54,764 bases of DNA from Lachnospiraceae bacterium (GTDB taxonomy: Bacteria; Bacillota; Clostridia; Lachnospirales; Lachnospiraceae): positions 1 to 54,764 of the forward strand of contig VSOC01000012.1 in the NCBI GenBank assembly GCA_009774615.1, written 5' to 3'. Of this stretch, positions 33,048 to 41,560 are shown piece by piece (positions within the stretch are counted from its first letter, which is position 1; the number at the start of each line of letters is the position of its first letter). The notes beneath the pieces are model-generated. The model was given only the letters and a program-made list of their open reading frames with translations. It searched no databases and was not told the DNA's origin. The translations under genes were made by a program, and so were the position numbers.

Positions 33048-34091
33048 TTAAGGGATCAGTTCCAAAAAGTCCGAAAGAAAACCCTCATCCTCCCGCAGAA
33101 GCATACGATCATAAAAATAATCATTCTCCCCTTCCTGCACACCTGCCGTTACCTGTGTTGTTTCATTAATCAGGCTGGTGTAGCCGGAATGAAAGAGATA
33201 GCCCTGCTTGCCCGTAAGCTGAATCTGCGGGGCAAAAGGATAGAGCAACTCCCAGTTTCCTTCGGTTTTTTTAAGAGGAAGCAGATAGGTTTTCCCCGGC
33301 TCCATCTGGTACAGAAGCCAGGCTTCATCACCTTCAGCCCGGACAATCGGACTGTTCACCGTAATCTGGTCGGTTTGGGCAATATAATCCTGCGCGTAAT
33401 GAATCTGGCTTAAAGAAAGCTGATAGCTTACCCCAACAGCCCTGCCGCTGTCATCATACACAAACGATGCATCTTTCACCGTACCCGTACATAAAAGTTC
33501 CGTGTCCTGAAGAATGGCCTGTGAAAAATAGGCCGTATCTGAAGACAAAGTAAGGGCGTCTTCCGGGACGGTTAAGCGGGTTTTGGTTTGTATTACCCCT
33601 CCGTCAGAATGGTTATCTGGAATGGCTTTAGGCTGGCCGGCTTCTGTCTGACCGGCTTTGTCATGAACCGTTTCCGGAGAAATACTTTCCTGAAAATCAC
33701 CGGCCAAGAACGTTTCGTCAAATGTTCCACCGAATTCTTCCGCAGCCGTGGTTTCCTGTGCGATTATACTGCCGGACACATAGTCAGGGCTTTTGCTGTC
33801 AGACGTACTGCCTTTTAAGCCGGTTAATCCTGAATCCTTAGAGAATAAACCAGGAATAACTACTACCAGACAAATTACAGCGGCACAGCCTGCGGCTAAT
33901 GCATACATCCTTTTTTTAGCGTTTATTCTTATCTTGTCCGGGTGGAGTTTTGGCTCTTGCAGTGGGTGTGTTGTTGCAGACTCCTCCCTCTCCGGATAAT
34001 CCTTAAGCCTTCCTTCAATTCTCTCCCACAGATCCGGTGCGGCCTGACGCTTCCAGTTTCGGTAATCCTGCTCAAATTGTTTCTCATCCAT
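33048..34091 (-). CDS. Probable membrane anti-sigma factor
   Basis: 347 residues. The N-terminal ~60 residues are polar and contain DLWERIEGRLK, the short helical type common in anti-ECF proteins. One membrane helix follows (YALAAGCAAVICLVVVIPGL, about 63-82), then a long Ser/Thr/Glu-rich linker and an outside beta-rich domain. It overlaps the ECF sigma gene by 8 bp. The anti-sigma role is inferred from topology and context, since no ZAS zinc motif is present. Confidence 0.7.
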   Translation of the reverse strand: MDEKQFEQDYRNWKRQAAPDLWERIEGRLKDYPEREESATTHPLQEPKLHPDKIRINAKKRMYALAAGCAAVICLVVVIPGLFSKDSGLTGLKGSTSDSKSPDYVSGSIIAQETTAAEEFGGTFDETFLAGDFQESISPETVHDKAGQTEAGQPKAIPDNHSDGGVIQTKTRLTVPEDALTLSSDTAYFSQAILQDTELLCTGTVKDASFVYDDSGRAVGVSYQLSLSQIHYAQDYIAQTDQITVNSPIVRAEGDEAWLLYQMEPGKTYLLPLKKTEGNWELLYPFAPQIQLTGKQGYLFHSGYTSLINETTQVTAGVQEGENDYFYDRMLLREDEGFLSDFLELIP

Positions 34092-34614
34092 TAAGCTTTC
34101 CCTCCCTTAACTTCTGCATCGCTTTCTGGTAACACCATGCCACAGTTCCCTGCGGTTTTTTCAGGATTTCTGCAATTTCCCGAAAAGTTAATTCACCCAT
34201 GATTTTTAAATTGACAATCTGCCGTTCTTCCCGCTTTAAGGTTTTCATCGCCTGCTCTAAACTCAGCCTATCGCAAATCCTTACCTCACAGGACGGCTGG
34301 GAATGATGCAAATCCTCGCCATGCTCCTCCACGGGTATCTCCCTCTTTCTCCTGCGCAGATAGTCCACCGCCATATTGCGGGCAATGGTAATCATCCATG
34401 CCCTGTGCCCTTTCCCCGGCCGGTATGCAGGGGCAATATCCCACAAGCGAATAAAAAAATCCGATGTGACATCCTCTGCATCCTCCCGGTTGACAAGAAT
34501 CTCCTCCACAACCGAATAAATCAAGGGACAATAATCTTCATAAATTTCCCGAAGCCCCTCTTTATCGTTCCTGCAAATTCGGCTTACATTTTCATCAAAC
34601 CGCCATTCCTCCAT
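34084..34614 (-). CDS. ECF-type RNA polymerase sigma factor
   Basis: 176 residues. Region 2 includes DAEDVTSDFFIRLWDIAPAY and the -10-binding RAWMITIARNMAVDYLRRRK. Region 4 has LKREERQIVNLKIMGELTFREIAEIL and QGTVAWCYQKAMQKLRE. It forms an operon with the overlapping membrane anti-sigma gene and the VWA lipoprotein gene. The upstream 70 bp contain no obvious house-keeping promoter, consistent with autoregulation. Confidence 0.92.
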   Translation of the reverse strand: MEEWRFDENVSRICRNDKEGLREIYEDYCPLIYSVVEEILVNREDAEDVTSDFFIRLWDIAPAYRPGKGHRAWMITIARNMAVDYLRRRKREIPVEEHGEDLHHSQPSCEVRICDRLSLEQAMKTLKREERQIVNLKIMGELTFREIAEILKKPQGTVAWCYQKAMQKLREGKLNG

Positions 34615-34683
34615 GCCAATGCCCTCTTTGCTTCCTCCTTATACCTTCTATACGTCCCAGAAAGGAAAATTTATGGTAAAAAA

Positions 34684-35061
34684 TTAATTTTTTTCTTTTT
34701 TTGCTGCTTTGTTTGGTTTTTGCGTTTTCTGGTTTTTCACAATCAAATCATAACTTTCCGCAATCATACGTTTTATATCCCGATCCGGTATCGTACCGTC
34801 CAGGATAATCGAATTCCAATGCTCCTTGTTCTGATGATAGCCCGGCAAAACGGAGGCATAAGTACTCCGCCAGAAATCCCTCCACTGCGGATCAACCTTT
34901 ACATTCACCCATATTTTCCCATTTCGTTCGTAAGTCCAGGCAAAAGCCCGCTTGTTCTTTTTATAGCGGAGCAAAACCCAGTTATCATCATGAAAAGGAG
35001 TATCTATGTACACATCCGCAAGGGTCATTCCGTAATCAAGCACTTCTTTGCGTTCTTTCAT
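34684..35061 (-). CDS. MmcQ/YjbR-family protein
   Basis: 125 residues. The family pattern is visible: early Tyr/Gly-Thr segment, FAWTYERNGKIWVNVKVDP, a central Trp, YHQNKEHWNSIILDGTIPD, and the C-terminal helix IKRMIAESYDLIV. Related proteins have a CyaY-like fold proposed to bind DNA; the role is unknown. Start 35061 has GAGGAG 9 nt upstream, better than the ATG at 35094. The C-terminus is Lys-rich. Confidence 0.78.
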   Translation of the reverse strand: MKERKEVLDYGMTLADVYIDTPFHDDNWVLLRYKKNKRAFAWTYERNGKIWVNVKVDPQWRDFWRSTYASVLPGYHQNKEHWNSIILDGTIPDRDIKRMIAESYDLIVKNQKTQKPNKAAKKEKN

Positions 35062-35210
35062 CGCTATATTCTCCTCGTAATTTCTCTGTTTCATCAGGTT
35101 TTTTCTTTTCGTGTATATAGTTCATGTATGTAGGGTTATTTATTATCTATCATAACATAAAATCAGAGTTAATGCACTTTATTTGTGATTCATTTGCGAT
35201 AAATAGAGTT

Positions 35211-35238
35211 TGACAAATCTTATCTTTAAAAGTATAAT
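35211..35238 (+). promoter_or_regulatory. Near-consensus promoter of the toxin-antitoxin pair
   Basis: TTGACA and TATAAT, both perfect matches, at 16-17 bp spacing in an AT-rich spacer about 40 bp before the higB-like start codon. Such a strong promoter suits an autorepressed toxin-antitoxin operon. Confidence 0.85.
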
Positions 35239-35278
35239 AAAATTACCCCACAGGTAATCGCGCTATAAGGAGGCATCA

Positions 35279-35650
35279 TTGGAACTTACATATACATCGG
35301 ATAAAGTCCGCTTGCAATGTACAAGTATAAAAATGGCAAATAAACTTTTCGGAGGAAATGCAGCACTAACTAAAAGTTTGTTAGCCAGAATAAATGCACT
35401 AGCCAGTGCTGATAACATCAAAGATATCATTGTCCAACCAACTTTTAGGTTTCATCGTTTGACAAATAAAAAAGGCAAGAACTTAGAGGGATATTTTGCG
35501 ATTGATGTTAAATCGATAAAGGAACCCTGGCGAATTATTTTACAACCGTTAAACAGCGATAAACAACCCTATAATCCATGTAATATTGACGAAATAGCAG
35601 AATGCATAAAAATTATAGAAATTACGGAGGTGAGCAAACACTATGAATAA
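35279..35650 (+). CDS. higB: HigB/RelE-like toxin
   Basis: 123 residues. It has the plasmid maintenance toxin pattern: a Ser/Leu-rich early helix (MANKLFGGNAAL to LLARINALA), FRFHRLTNKKGKNLEGYFAID, a short basic segment, WRIILQPLN, and a C-terminal IKIIEITEVSKHYE strand. HigB toxins cleave mRNA on the ribosome. TTG start 35279 has AAGGAGG 7 nt upstream. The stop overlaps the antitoxin gene by 8 bp. Base composition (about one-third GC) is far lower than in flanking genes, suggesting transfer. Confidence 0.82.
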   Translation: MELTYTSDKVRLQCTSIKMANKLFGGNAALTKSLLARINALASADNIKDIIVQPTFRFHRLTNKKGKNLEGYFAIDVKSIKEPWRIILQPLNSDKQPYNPCNIDEIAECIKIIEITEVSKHYE

Positions 35651-36722
35651 CTACATTGAATATAATGATCGCGTTGCTTTTCATCCTGGATATTACATTA
35701 AGGAGATTGTTGAACAAAGCGGATTAACGCAGAAGGATTTTGCAAAAAGGCTTGATACTACGCCCAAGAATCTTAGTTTACTCATTCGAGGAGAACAAAA
35801 TCTTTCTATTGATATCGCTATGAAATTATCCCGGATGATAGGTACAAGTGTCAACTATTGGTTAAATTTGCAAAATACTTATGATTCCTTAATTGCCACG
35901 TTTAAATCCGATGAAGAATTATCAAGAGAACGTACTATATTTGAATATTTTGATTATAAATACTTCAGAGATAATTATGGATTGCCCGACTTGCCTCACA
36001 AAAAAAATGAGCAAATCAAACAGGTTAGAGAATTTCTTAATGTGGCAACACTTTCAGTATTTACAAAAAAAGATATGGCCGTCAGTTTTAGAAATTCCAC
36101 AAAAAATCTTACCAAGGAAAGCATTGTCAAGGCAAATGTAATGGTTCAAATTGCAGCAAATATGGCATTAAAAACAGTTACCCCGAAATTTAATAAAAAG
36201 AAATTTGAAATTGCTGTACAATATGCATTAACTTTAACTGAAAATCATGAGGAATTCTATCCACAGCTTCACAAAGCCTTTCTTGATGCCGGAGTAGTAT
36301 TTATTATTTTACCTAATATTTCCGGTTCAAAAACAAATGGAGCTACCAAAAAAATCGGTGATACAATTATGCTCATGGTCAATGACAGAAGATTAAATTC
36401 CGATTCCTTTTGGTTTACACTTTTCCATGAGATTGGACATATTATTAATGGCGATTATGGAATTTCATTCGAGAAAGAAATTGGAGAACAAGAATTAGCA
36501 GCAGATAAATTTGCAGAAAATAGTTTAATTCCTCCTGAAAAATATCAAAATTTTTTAATCCAAAAAAATTTCGATTTACTAGCTATAAAATCATTTGCCA
36601 AACAAATCCGACGTGACCCGGGAATAGTTCTTGGAAGGTTACAGAACGACGGACTAGTTGCATTTAATGATTGGACAATGAAGCCTCTCCGGCATAAATA
36701 TAAAATAAGTACTTTAAAATAA
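35643..36722 (+). CDS. higA: HigA-like antitoxin fused to ImmA/IrrE metallopeptidase
   Basis: 359 residues. The N-terminal XRE helix-turn-helix (about 15-75) has HPGYYIKEIVEQSGLTQKDF and LSLLIRGEQNLSIDIAMKLS. A middle helical region follows, and the C-terminal ImmA/IrrE zinc peptidase domain has the HEIGH motif (LFHEIGHIINGDYG) and the downstream Glu in EQELAADKFAENSLIP. The enlarged antitoxin could bind HigB and the operator, with the peptidase controlling its own turnover. GGAGGTGA precedes the ATG. Very AT-rich like its partner. Confidence 0.85.
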   Translation: MNNYIEYNDRVAFHPGYYIKEIVEQSGLTQKDFAKRLDTTPKNLSLLIRGEQNLSIDIAMKLSRMIGTSVNYWLNLQNTYDSLIATFKSDEELSRERTIFEYFDYKYFRDNYGLPDLPHKKNEQIKQVREFLNVATLSVFTKKDMAVSFRNSTKNLTKESIVKANVMVQIAANMALKTVTPKFNKKKFEIAVQYALTLTENHEEFYPQLHKAFLDAGVVFIILPNISGSKTNGATKKIGDTIMLMVNDRRLNSDSFWFTLFHEIGHIINGDYGISFEKEIGEQELAADKFAENSLIPPEKYQNFLIQKNFDLLAIKSFAKQIRRDPGIVLGRLQNDGLVAFNDWTMKPLRHKYKISTLK

Positions 36723-36753
36723 TCTAAGAAAGCGTATATCCGTTTATTTTTCA

Positions 36754-36778
36754 GGAAGCCAGAAACTGGCTTCCTTCC
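36754..36778 (+). terminator. Hairpin after the toxin-antitoxin operon
   Basis: GGAAGCCAG (36754-36762) and CTGGCTTCC (36766-36774) form a perfect 9-bp stem with an AAA loop. The T-tail is poor (TTCCAT), so termination may be partial. Confidence 0.6.
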
Positions 36779-36817
36779 ATACTCTTGAGATTCAAAAACT
36801 TATATCATAAATCTGCT

Positions 36818-37421
36818 TTACCTTCCGCTAACTTCATCATATGCCAAACATAAACCAGCAGCTTTCATATACTTATCTGTAAATGTCTGAATATCCATAG
36901 CACAAATATCTTCACAAGAAACCGTAGGAATCATAGCAATTAGCAGTTCCGCAATTCTTCCAAAAAAATACGGACTTGAACCAACTTCGCAATTAGCCGC
37001 ATGAGTAAATAGTATTTTTGCTTGAGGATAATTCTCCTTTTTACTGATTGCTAAAGGTATTCTTTTCACCACTTCATCAAGATATTCTTCTGGCAGTCCC
37101 TGATAAACGTAACGATCATCCAAAAGAAGGGACTCTTTATATTTCACTCTATTTTTCTTTATATAATTGACCGCTGCATACACCCCATTTTTTTCGTTTT
37201 CAGGCTGCACCTGTGCGACTAACTTTCCGTAACAATATCTTCCTCCCGTGTGAACAGCAATTTCTATTCCCAGTGAAAAAGAGTCAAATATCGGATAGGT
37301 TTTTACATTTACTTGCTGACAGCGCACATCATCATATTCATCTTCTGCTGTTAATTTTTCATTATAACTTATTTTTACTTTACCTCTTCGATACGTAAAT
37401 AACTTAATCAGTGCTGCCCCA
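36818..37421 (-). CDS. Hypothetical protein, 5' end possibly lost
   Basis: No family recognised. The shortest version starts at GTG 37327 (169 residues) without a clear ribosome site. The frame stays open to about 37429 and would add KLFTYRRGKVKISYNEK-type sequence without any ATG. The protein is mixed alpha/beta with no membrane helix or signal. Size, AT-richness and pairing with another small orphan gene upstream (37476-37955) resemble immunity-type genes of polymorphic toxin systems, but no toxin is present. It could be a 5'-truncated remnant. Confidence 0.45.
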
Positions 37422-37475
37422 TCCCCTTTCTGTCAGATATTTGATACCCTCTTAAAATATGCAGGCAACATTCCA

Positions 37476-37955
37476 TTAACATGCATACCAAATAAGGACA
37501 TTTCCTTCTTCTGTCTTTCTAAGATTTCCCAGAAGATCTTCACAGGCAGCCTGCCCAAAATCCTCATAATCATACGCAAAAAAGTCATTGACATATTGAA
37601 TGACATCCGGATAATTTATCGTATTTTCCCGGGATAATAACTGCTCTTTTTCTTCTTCTGCAAAGGCTATCATTTCGTAACCGCCAATAACTTTACGCCA
37701 AAGTTCACTTACCTTTTTTACATCTTCATTTTTTCTGACATCTATACCTTCTCTTTCCTTAAGATAGTCAAATACTGCAATATATACTTCCCCTGAACAC
37801 CGACTATCGTTTAACAGTTCAGACAACTCTTCAAAACCCTCAGCAATCTTCTGCATCAAATTTTCGGCTTCTTCCAACTGATTGTTTTTTATAAAATCCA
37901 CAAGACAATGATAATCTTTTTGTGAACATAACCCAAAATTTCCAATGATTGACAT
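37476..37955 (-). CDS. Hypothetical acidic protein
   Basis: 159 residues, helical and strongly acidic (NNQLEEAENLMQKIAEGFEE; FAEEEKEQLLS; YDYEDFGQAACEDLLGNL). No family recognised. ATG 37955 lies 6 bp past the stop codon of the Spx/ArsC-like gene, and AAGGA within the end of that gene is 13 nt away, so translation is probably coupled. Base composition is AT-rich relative to the Spx gene, suggesting it was inserted behind it. Confidence 0.6.
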   Translation of the reverse strand: MSIIGNFGLCSQKDYHCLVDFIKNNQLEEAENLMQKIAEGFEELSELLNDSRCSGEVYIAVFDYLKEREGIDVRKNEDVKKVSELWRKVIGGYEMIAFAEEEKEQLLSRENTINYPDVIQYVNDFFAYDYEDFGQAACEDLLGNLRKTEEGNVLIWYAC

Positions 37956-37961
37956 GTGTAA

Positions 37962-38330
37962 TTACCAATCCTTTTCTTCCCACTCTTTTTCTTTAAATCC
38001 CGTCAGCACAAAACCATCGGCCACCACCAAAGGCCGCTTGACCAGCATCCCGTCTGTGGCTAACAGGGCTAACTGTTCATCCTCGGACATCTGTCCCAGC
38101 TTATCCTTTAACTGCATTTCCTTATACAGATTTCCGCTGGTATTGAAAAATCGTTTTAACGGAAGCCCGCTCTTCTGAAACCATGTTTTTAATTCCTCTT
38201 TTGACGGGTTTTCCTCCTTTATCGGCCGTGCCGTGTACGCAATATGATGCTCATCCAGCCATTTTAACGCCTTCTGGCAGGTAGTGCATTTCTGATAGCA
38301 CAGCACCGTTATTTTCTTCTTTTCTTCCAT
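37962..38330 (-). CDS. Spx/ArsC-family thioredoxin-fold protein
   Basis: 122 residues. The N-terminal YQKCTTCQKALKWLDEH carries a CxxC motif as in Spx and YffB-type arsenate-reductase relatives. NPSKEELKTWFQKSGLP and LLATDGMLVKRPLVVADGFVLTG are typical of the fold. It could be a redox-sensing transcription partner or a reductase; the sequence does not decide. Start 38330 has AAAGGAGG. It overlaps the upstream membrane protein gene by 22 bp. Confidence 0.85.
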   Translation of the reverse strand: MEEKKKITVLCYQKCTTCQKALKWLDEHHIAYTARPIKEENPSKEELKTWFQKSGLPLKRFFNTSGNLYKEMQLKDKLGQMSEDEQLALLATDGMLVKRPLVVADGFVLTGFKEKEWEEKDW

Positions 38331-39463
38331 AATTCTTTTCCTCCTTTGAGATAGATTCCGGCAAGTACAGACCGAAACAATGCCGGTAAAATCACCAATA
38401 TTCCTATACGTTCCACCAACAGCCACGCGCTTCTTACGATCACGATACAGCCTCCCGCAAACATAATAACTGCTCCGGCAAGCAAAATCCAGCCCAGAAG
38501 CATACAGGTTCTTCCCTTTTCAGGTCGATTTGCATAACAGCTTCCATATAAGCCAACATGCAGGTAAAAAAGATTATCAAACAGTGAACAGGCCGCAATA
38601 AAAAGTGAAAAAAGCTGACCCTCATACAGCATTATATTTCCAGCTCCTGTGTCCAGATAATGCGCAGCAAAAATAAACGAAGAAAAACCTGCACCTATTA
38701 TTGCCAGCACCGTATAAATTACACTGGAAACGGTCAGCCATGTATTTCCTTTATATCCGAAATCCTCCTGCTGCACACTTCTTTTATACCCAAACTCCTT
38801 CGGTTTCATGCTGCCTTCATCTCCGGCCTCTTCCAGGCTCACTGTACCCGCAGCTTCAGCACCAAAGATTTCCTCCTCCGATGATGTCCGGTAAAATTTC
38901 CGCTGAAAAAAAAGCAGCATACCGACGCAATAAAGAAACAAACATCCTTCCCGCAGAAAAAATAACAGTTTTCTTTCCAAAGGCACAGGGAGTTCCCATA
39001 CAAGCATATACCAGGGAGTGGAAACTCCCCGCAGAAAGAAATAACCTCCGGCAAAAAAACTTCCTGTAAATTTACACCATCCCCGGTGAAACGATAAAAT
39101 CACACAAATAAGTATTCCCACATGGAATAATTCCCGGCCGGCCTCCAGCGTGATATAATAAGCATAGGAAAACATACCCCCCTCTATCATACGCCGCAGA
39201 CTAAGCACCAGATTATAACTGACCGCCGCAATGCAAAGACAGCACCCTGCGGTCATCGCCAGCCGCAGATTTGCTGCTTTTTGTTCTTTAATGTTTTGGT
39301 AAGGTACAGGCCCTCCTATAAAAATCACTGCACTTATCATTCCTATTCCCATAAAAAGAAGCACACAAAGAGGAAAGCTATTGGTCAGTCCAAAAAACAC
39401 CATCCCCGCCAGTATAAAGCCTGCAGATACCTTGTCTGATTCCTGATATTTTTTTCCGTTCAT
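38309..39463 (-). CDS. Multi-pass membrane protein, unknown
   Basis: 384 residues with about ten hydrophobic helices, interrupted near residues 210-245 by an acidic cytoplasmic loop that contains two similar FGYK segments (EFGYKRSVQQ, DFGYKGNTWL). No transporter or enzyme motif recognised. GAAGGACG precedes ATG 39463. The 22-bp overlap with the Spx-like gene suggests cotranscription. Confidence 0.75.
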   Translation of the reverse strand: MNGKKYQESDKVSAGFILAGMVFFGLTNSFPLCVLLFMGIGMISAVIFIGGPVPYQNIKEQKAANLRLAMTAGCCLCIAAVSYNLVLSLRRMIEGGMFSYAYYITLEAGRELFHVGILICVILSFHRGWCKFTGSFFAGGYFFLRGVSTPWYMLVWELPVPLERKLLFFLREGCLFLYCVGMLLFFQRKFYRTSSEEEIFGAEAAGTVSLEEAGDEGSMKPKEFGYKRSVQQEDFGYKGNTWLTVSSVIYTVLAIIGAGFSSFIFAAHYLDTGAGNIMLYEGQLFSLFIAACSLFDNLFYLHVGLYGSCYANRPEKGRTCMLLGWILLAGAVIMFAGGCIVIVRSAWLLVERIGILVILPALFRSVLAGIYLKGGKELWKKRRK

Positions 39464-39564
39464 TTACTCGTCCTTCTCTCCGTCAGAACCATCCTATGTT
39501 CATGCTTCCTTTTCCGTCAGTGCTTTCTCTCGCCGTCATGCTCTATCTGCTGCCCGCATTTTCT

Positions 39565-41007
39565 TCAGTCTATATGATTTTCCTTCAGCCAAGAGAACAC
39601 CATATTTAACGTATTTTGAAAGTCATCTACGGTCGGCTCGGAAAACTGCTTGGCTTCATCTTCTTCTATCCAGCGAATCTGAGAATGTTTATCTCCTTGA
39701 AATCCTTCTATATCCACATTTCCAATAATCTCTGCCAATGTAATGATTCCTTTGTCTTTTCCCTGCTCTCCCTCTACTTCATAAATCGCCAGCGGAACAG
39801 GCTGTACATCGTTCCGGCTTTTATTGCAGATAACCTTAATTCGTATTCCAAAATCCAGCCAATAATCTTCTTCTATCTGCTCCACCAATGATTTTTCCAG
39901 GCTTCCCTTTGCACATCCAAACTCCCAAAGTCCTGCCAGCTTTTTTCTGTGCTCTGACCTTTTCATAATAAGTATCTTTTTCTTGCTTTGATCAAAACAT
40001 ACTGCCACACAATGTAGCCGCAGCAAAAACTTCGGATCTAATAAATGCTTTATATCATTCTGCGATTCTTCAATCACCTTATCAATCTTTTCAAACTTAT
40101 CCTCTAACTTCCGATCCGTTAAAATTTTATTCAATGCATAATCTACATCTTCATACATTTTGCTTTGCAGCATAGGATCTTTTCTGTTTTTAAAATATTC
40201 ATCAACCAGTTTGCTGTTTTCCCGCTCATCATAATAAAAACTGTCTTCCAGAGATATCCCTTCCGCAAACTTTTCATCATGATACCAGATTATCGGATAT
40301 AAATGATTCTGCCAAATCCCCTTTAAACGTTTATAGGTAACAATGTAAATATTTTTCAGGGAATCCGTATTTCTCGACAAAATATATGCCAGTTCATAAC
40401 TAATCACCAGCCTTTTATCCTGAGTATAGGCTTTAATCCTAAAACCTGTGTCAATATCATTGCCCAAAAACTCAAAAATTTCATAGCCTTCCTGCAATTT
40501 AAAACGCTTCATCAGGTTATCGTACTTTTCCGGCTTTATCTCTTCTCCTATTATCGCCATCCAAGACGCCGCCTTCAGGGAAATAATATTTTGCATCTTC
40601 AAAAAATTCTGATCTAATCCCTGCAGTTCCTGATCCTCAAAAAATGTCCCTGTCTTTAATTGAAAAACTGTTTGATTCAATATTTCAAAAACATTGCTGA
40701 TATAGATAAAAATATCCTGTTTTTCAAGAACCGGCACAATAAAAATCACTTCATCGCCCAAGATTTTCCACATTTCCGCACTGGGAATCTTCTTGGCAAC
40801 CCTTTCCTGAATCCGGGCAAATAATGTGATAATTACCTGCGACCATCCAGTAAAATTCAAGGTTTTATAAGAAGAAGAATTTACAATATCAAAAGAAAAA
40901 AACATCTCAACACTGCGTCGTTTTTGTGATTTTTCCTTTTCCCTATTTAGGTTTTGAATCTGCTCGCTGTACTTTTGAAGTGTTTTCGTAAATTGATTAT
41001 CTACCAT
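39565..41007 (-). CDS. Class III nucleotide cyclase fused to degenerate Nudix domain
   Basis: 480 residues. Residues about 33-210 match class III cyclases. Metal Asp D40 is in FFSFDIVNSSSYK and D85 in WKILGDEVIF, with K81 at the base-selecting Lys position. R190 in NDIDTGFRI sits at the transition-state Arg position, while the usual Asn four residues earlier is D186. A helical linker follows (about 230-325), then a Nudix fold (331-478) with VAVCFDQSKKKILIMKR. Its Nudix box is changed: the REUxEE core reads EQIEED, so hydrolysis is doubtful. The gene overlaps the ImmA/IrrE gene by 7 bp. It is AT-rich. Inference: it makes a cyclic nucleotide in stress or phage defence, with the Nudix part as sensor or product-binding domain. 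Confidence 0.75.
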   Translation of the reverse strand: MVDNQFTKTLQKYSEQIQNLNREKEKSQKRRSVEMFFSFDIVNSSSYKTLNFTGWSQVIITLFARIQERVAKKIPSAEMWKILGDEVIFIVPVLEKQDIFIYISNVFEILNQTVFQLKTGTFFEDQELQGLDQNFLKMQNIISLKAASWMAIIGEEIKPEKYDNLMKRFKLQEGYEIFEFLGNDIDTGFRIKAYTQDKRLVISYELAYILSRNTDSLKNIYIVTYKRLKGIWQNHLYPIIWYHDEKFAEGISLEDSFYYDERENSKLVDEYFKNRKDPMLQSKMYEDVDYALNKILTDRKLEDKFEKIDKVIEESQNDIKHLLDPKFLLRLHCVAVCFDQSKKKILIMKRSEHRKKLAGLWEFGCAKGSLEKSLVEQIEEDYWLDFGIRIKVICNKSRNDVQPVPLAIYEVEGEQGKDKGIITLAEIIGNVDIEGFQGDKHSQIRWIEEDEAKQFSEPTVDDFQNTLNMVFSWLKENHID

Positions 41008-41513
41008 TTTAAATATCCCAAAAATTTCCCCCGATTAGATGCCGCTTCTACAGACACATGAAAATGCTCTGCTATCTTGCTTGTCATTACCTTATTTCCA
41101 TCCAGATTTTCATTCATTACTCTAAAATATTCCTTTTTAGGCATTAAAAACGCAGCAGCAAATTCATTCGCCTGATATTCTTTTTCAGAATTTCCTATTC
41201 TTTGATAAACCTTATTCTCCTGCTTCTCCCACAGTTCATGATTCGTCAGATAACCCATGTGCAAAAATAAATGTCCCAATTCATGAGCAATCGTAAACCT
41301 GCGTCTTTTCTCATCCTGAAGCGGTGATACCCATATGATAAATGCATCTCCGTCTTTCTGAACCGCTCCATCCGAGTACCTTATATCTTCTTCAATCCTC
41401 CCCCCCAGTGAACAGACAAGTTCATCCATGTTTTCGATCGGAGTCCGGACATGAAGCAGCTGCAAAATATCTTCGGTCAGCGAATTTATCATATTCCTGG
41501 TTGTACTGTCCAC
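41001..41513 (-). CDS. ImmA/IrrE-family metallopeptidase
   Basis: 170 residues, peptidase domain only. The zinc motif HELGH is at 77-81 (FTIAHELGHLFLHMGY) with the distal Glu in EYQANEFAAAFLMP. A C-terminal winged-helix-like tail follows (VMTSKIAEHFHVSVEAASNR). Relatives cleave XRE-type repressors on DNA damage (IrrE/DdrO, ImmA/ImmR, CapP/CapH). No repressor gene is adjacent. GTG start 41513 has GAGGTGA. It is the first gene of the operon with the cyclase-Nudix protein, and a LexA-like box covers its promoter. Confidence 0.88.
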   Translation of the reverse strand: MDSTTRNMINSLTEDILQLLHVRTPIENMDELVCSLGGRIEEDIRYSDGAVQKDGDAFIIWVSPLQDEKRRRFTIAHELGHLFLHMGYLTNHELWEKQENKVYQRIGNSEKEYQANEFAAAFLMPKKEYFRVMNENLDGNKVMTSKIAEHFHVSVEAASNRGKFLGYLKW

Positions 41514-41537
41514 GTTCTCACCTCACTTTTTATTTTT

Positions 41538-41551
41538 AGAACATATGTTTG
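41538..41551. promoter_or_regulatory. LexA (SOS)-like operator
   Basis: AGAACATATGTTTG matches the Gram-positive LexA box CGAACRNRYGTTYG at 13 of 14 positions. It covers the expected transcription start of the peptidase-cyclase operon. Confidence 0.6.
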
Positions 41552-41560
41552 TTTTTATTT

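Noticed and set aside
35279..36722. Prophage or integrative element
   Set aside because: AT-rich and ImmA/IrrE-like, but no integrase, structural genes or attachment repeats were seen around it.
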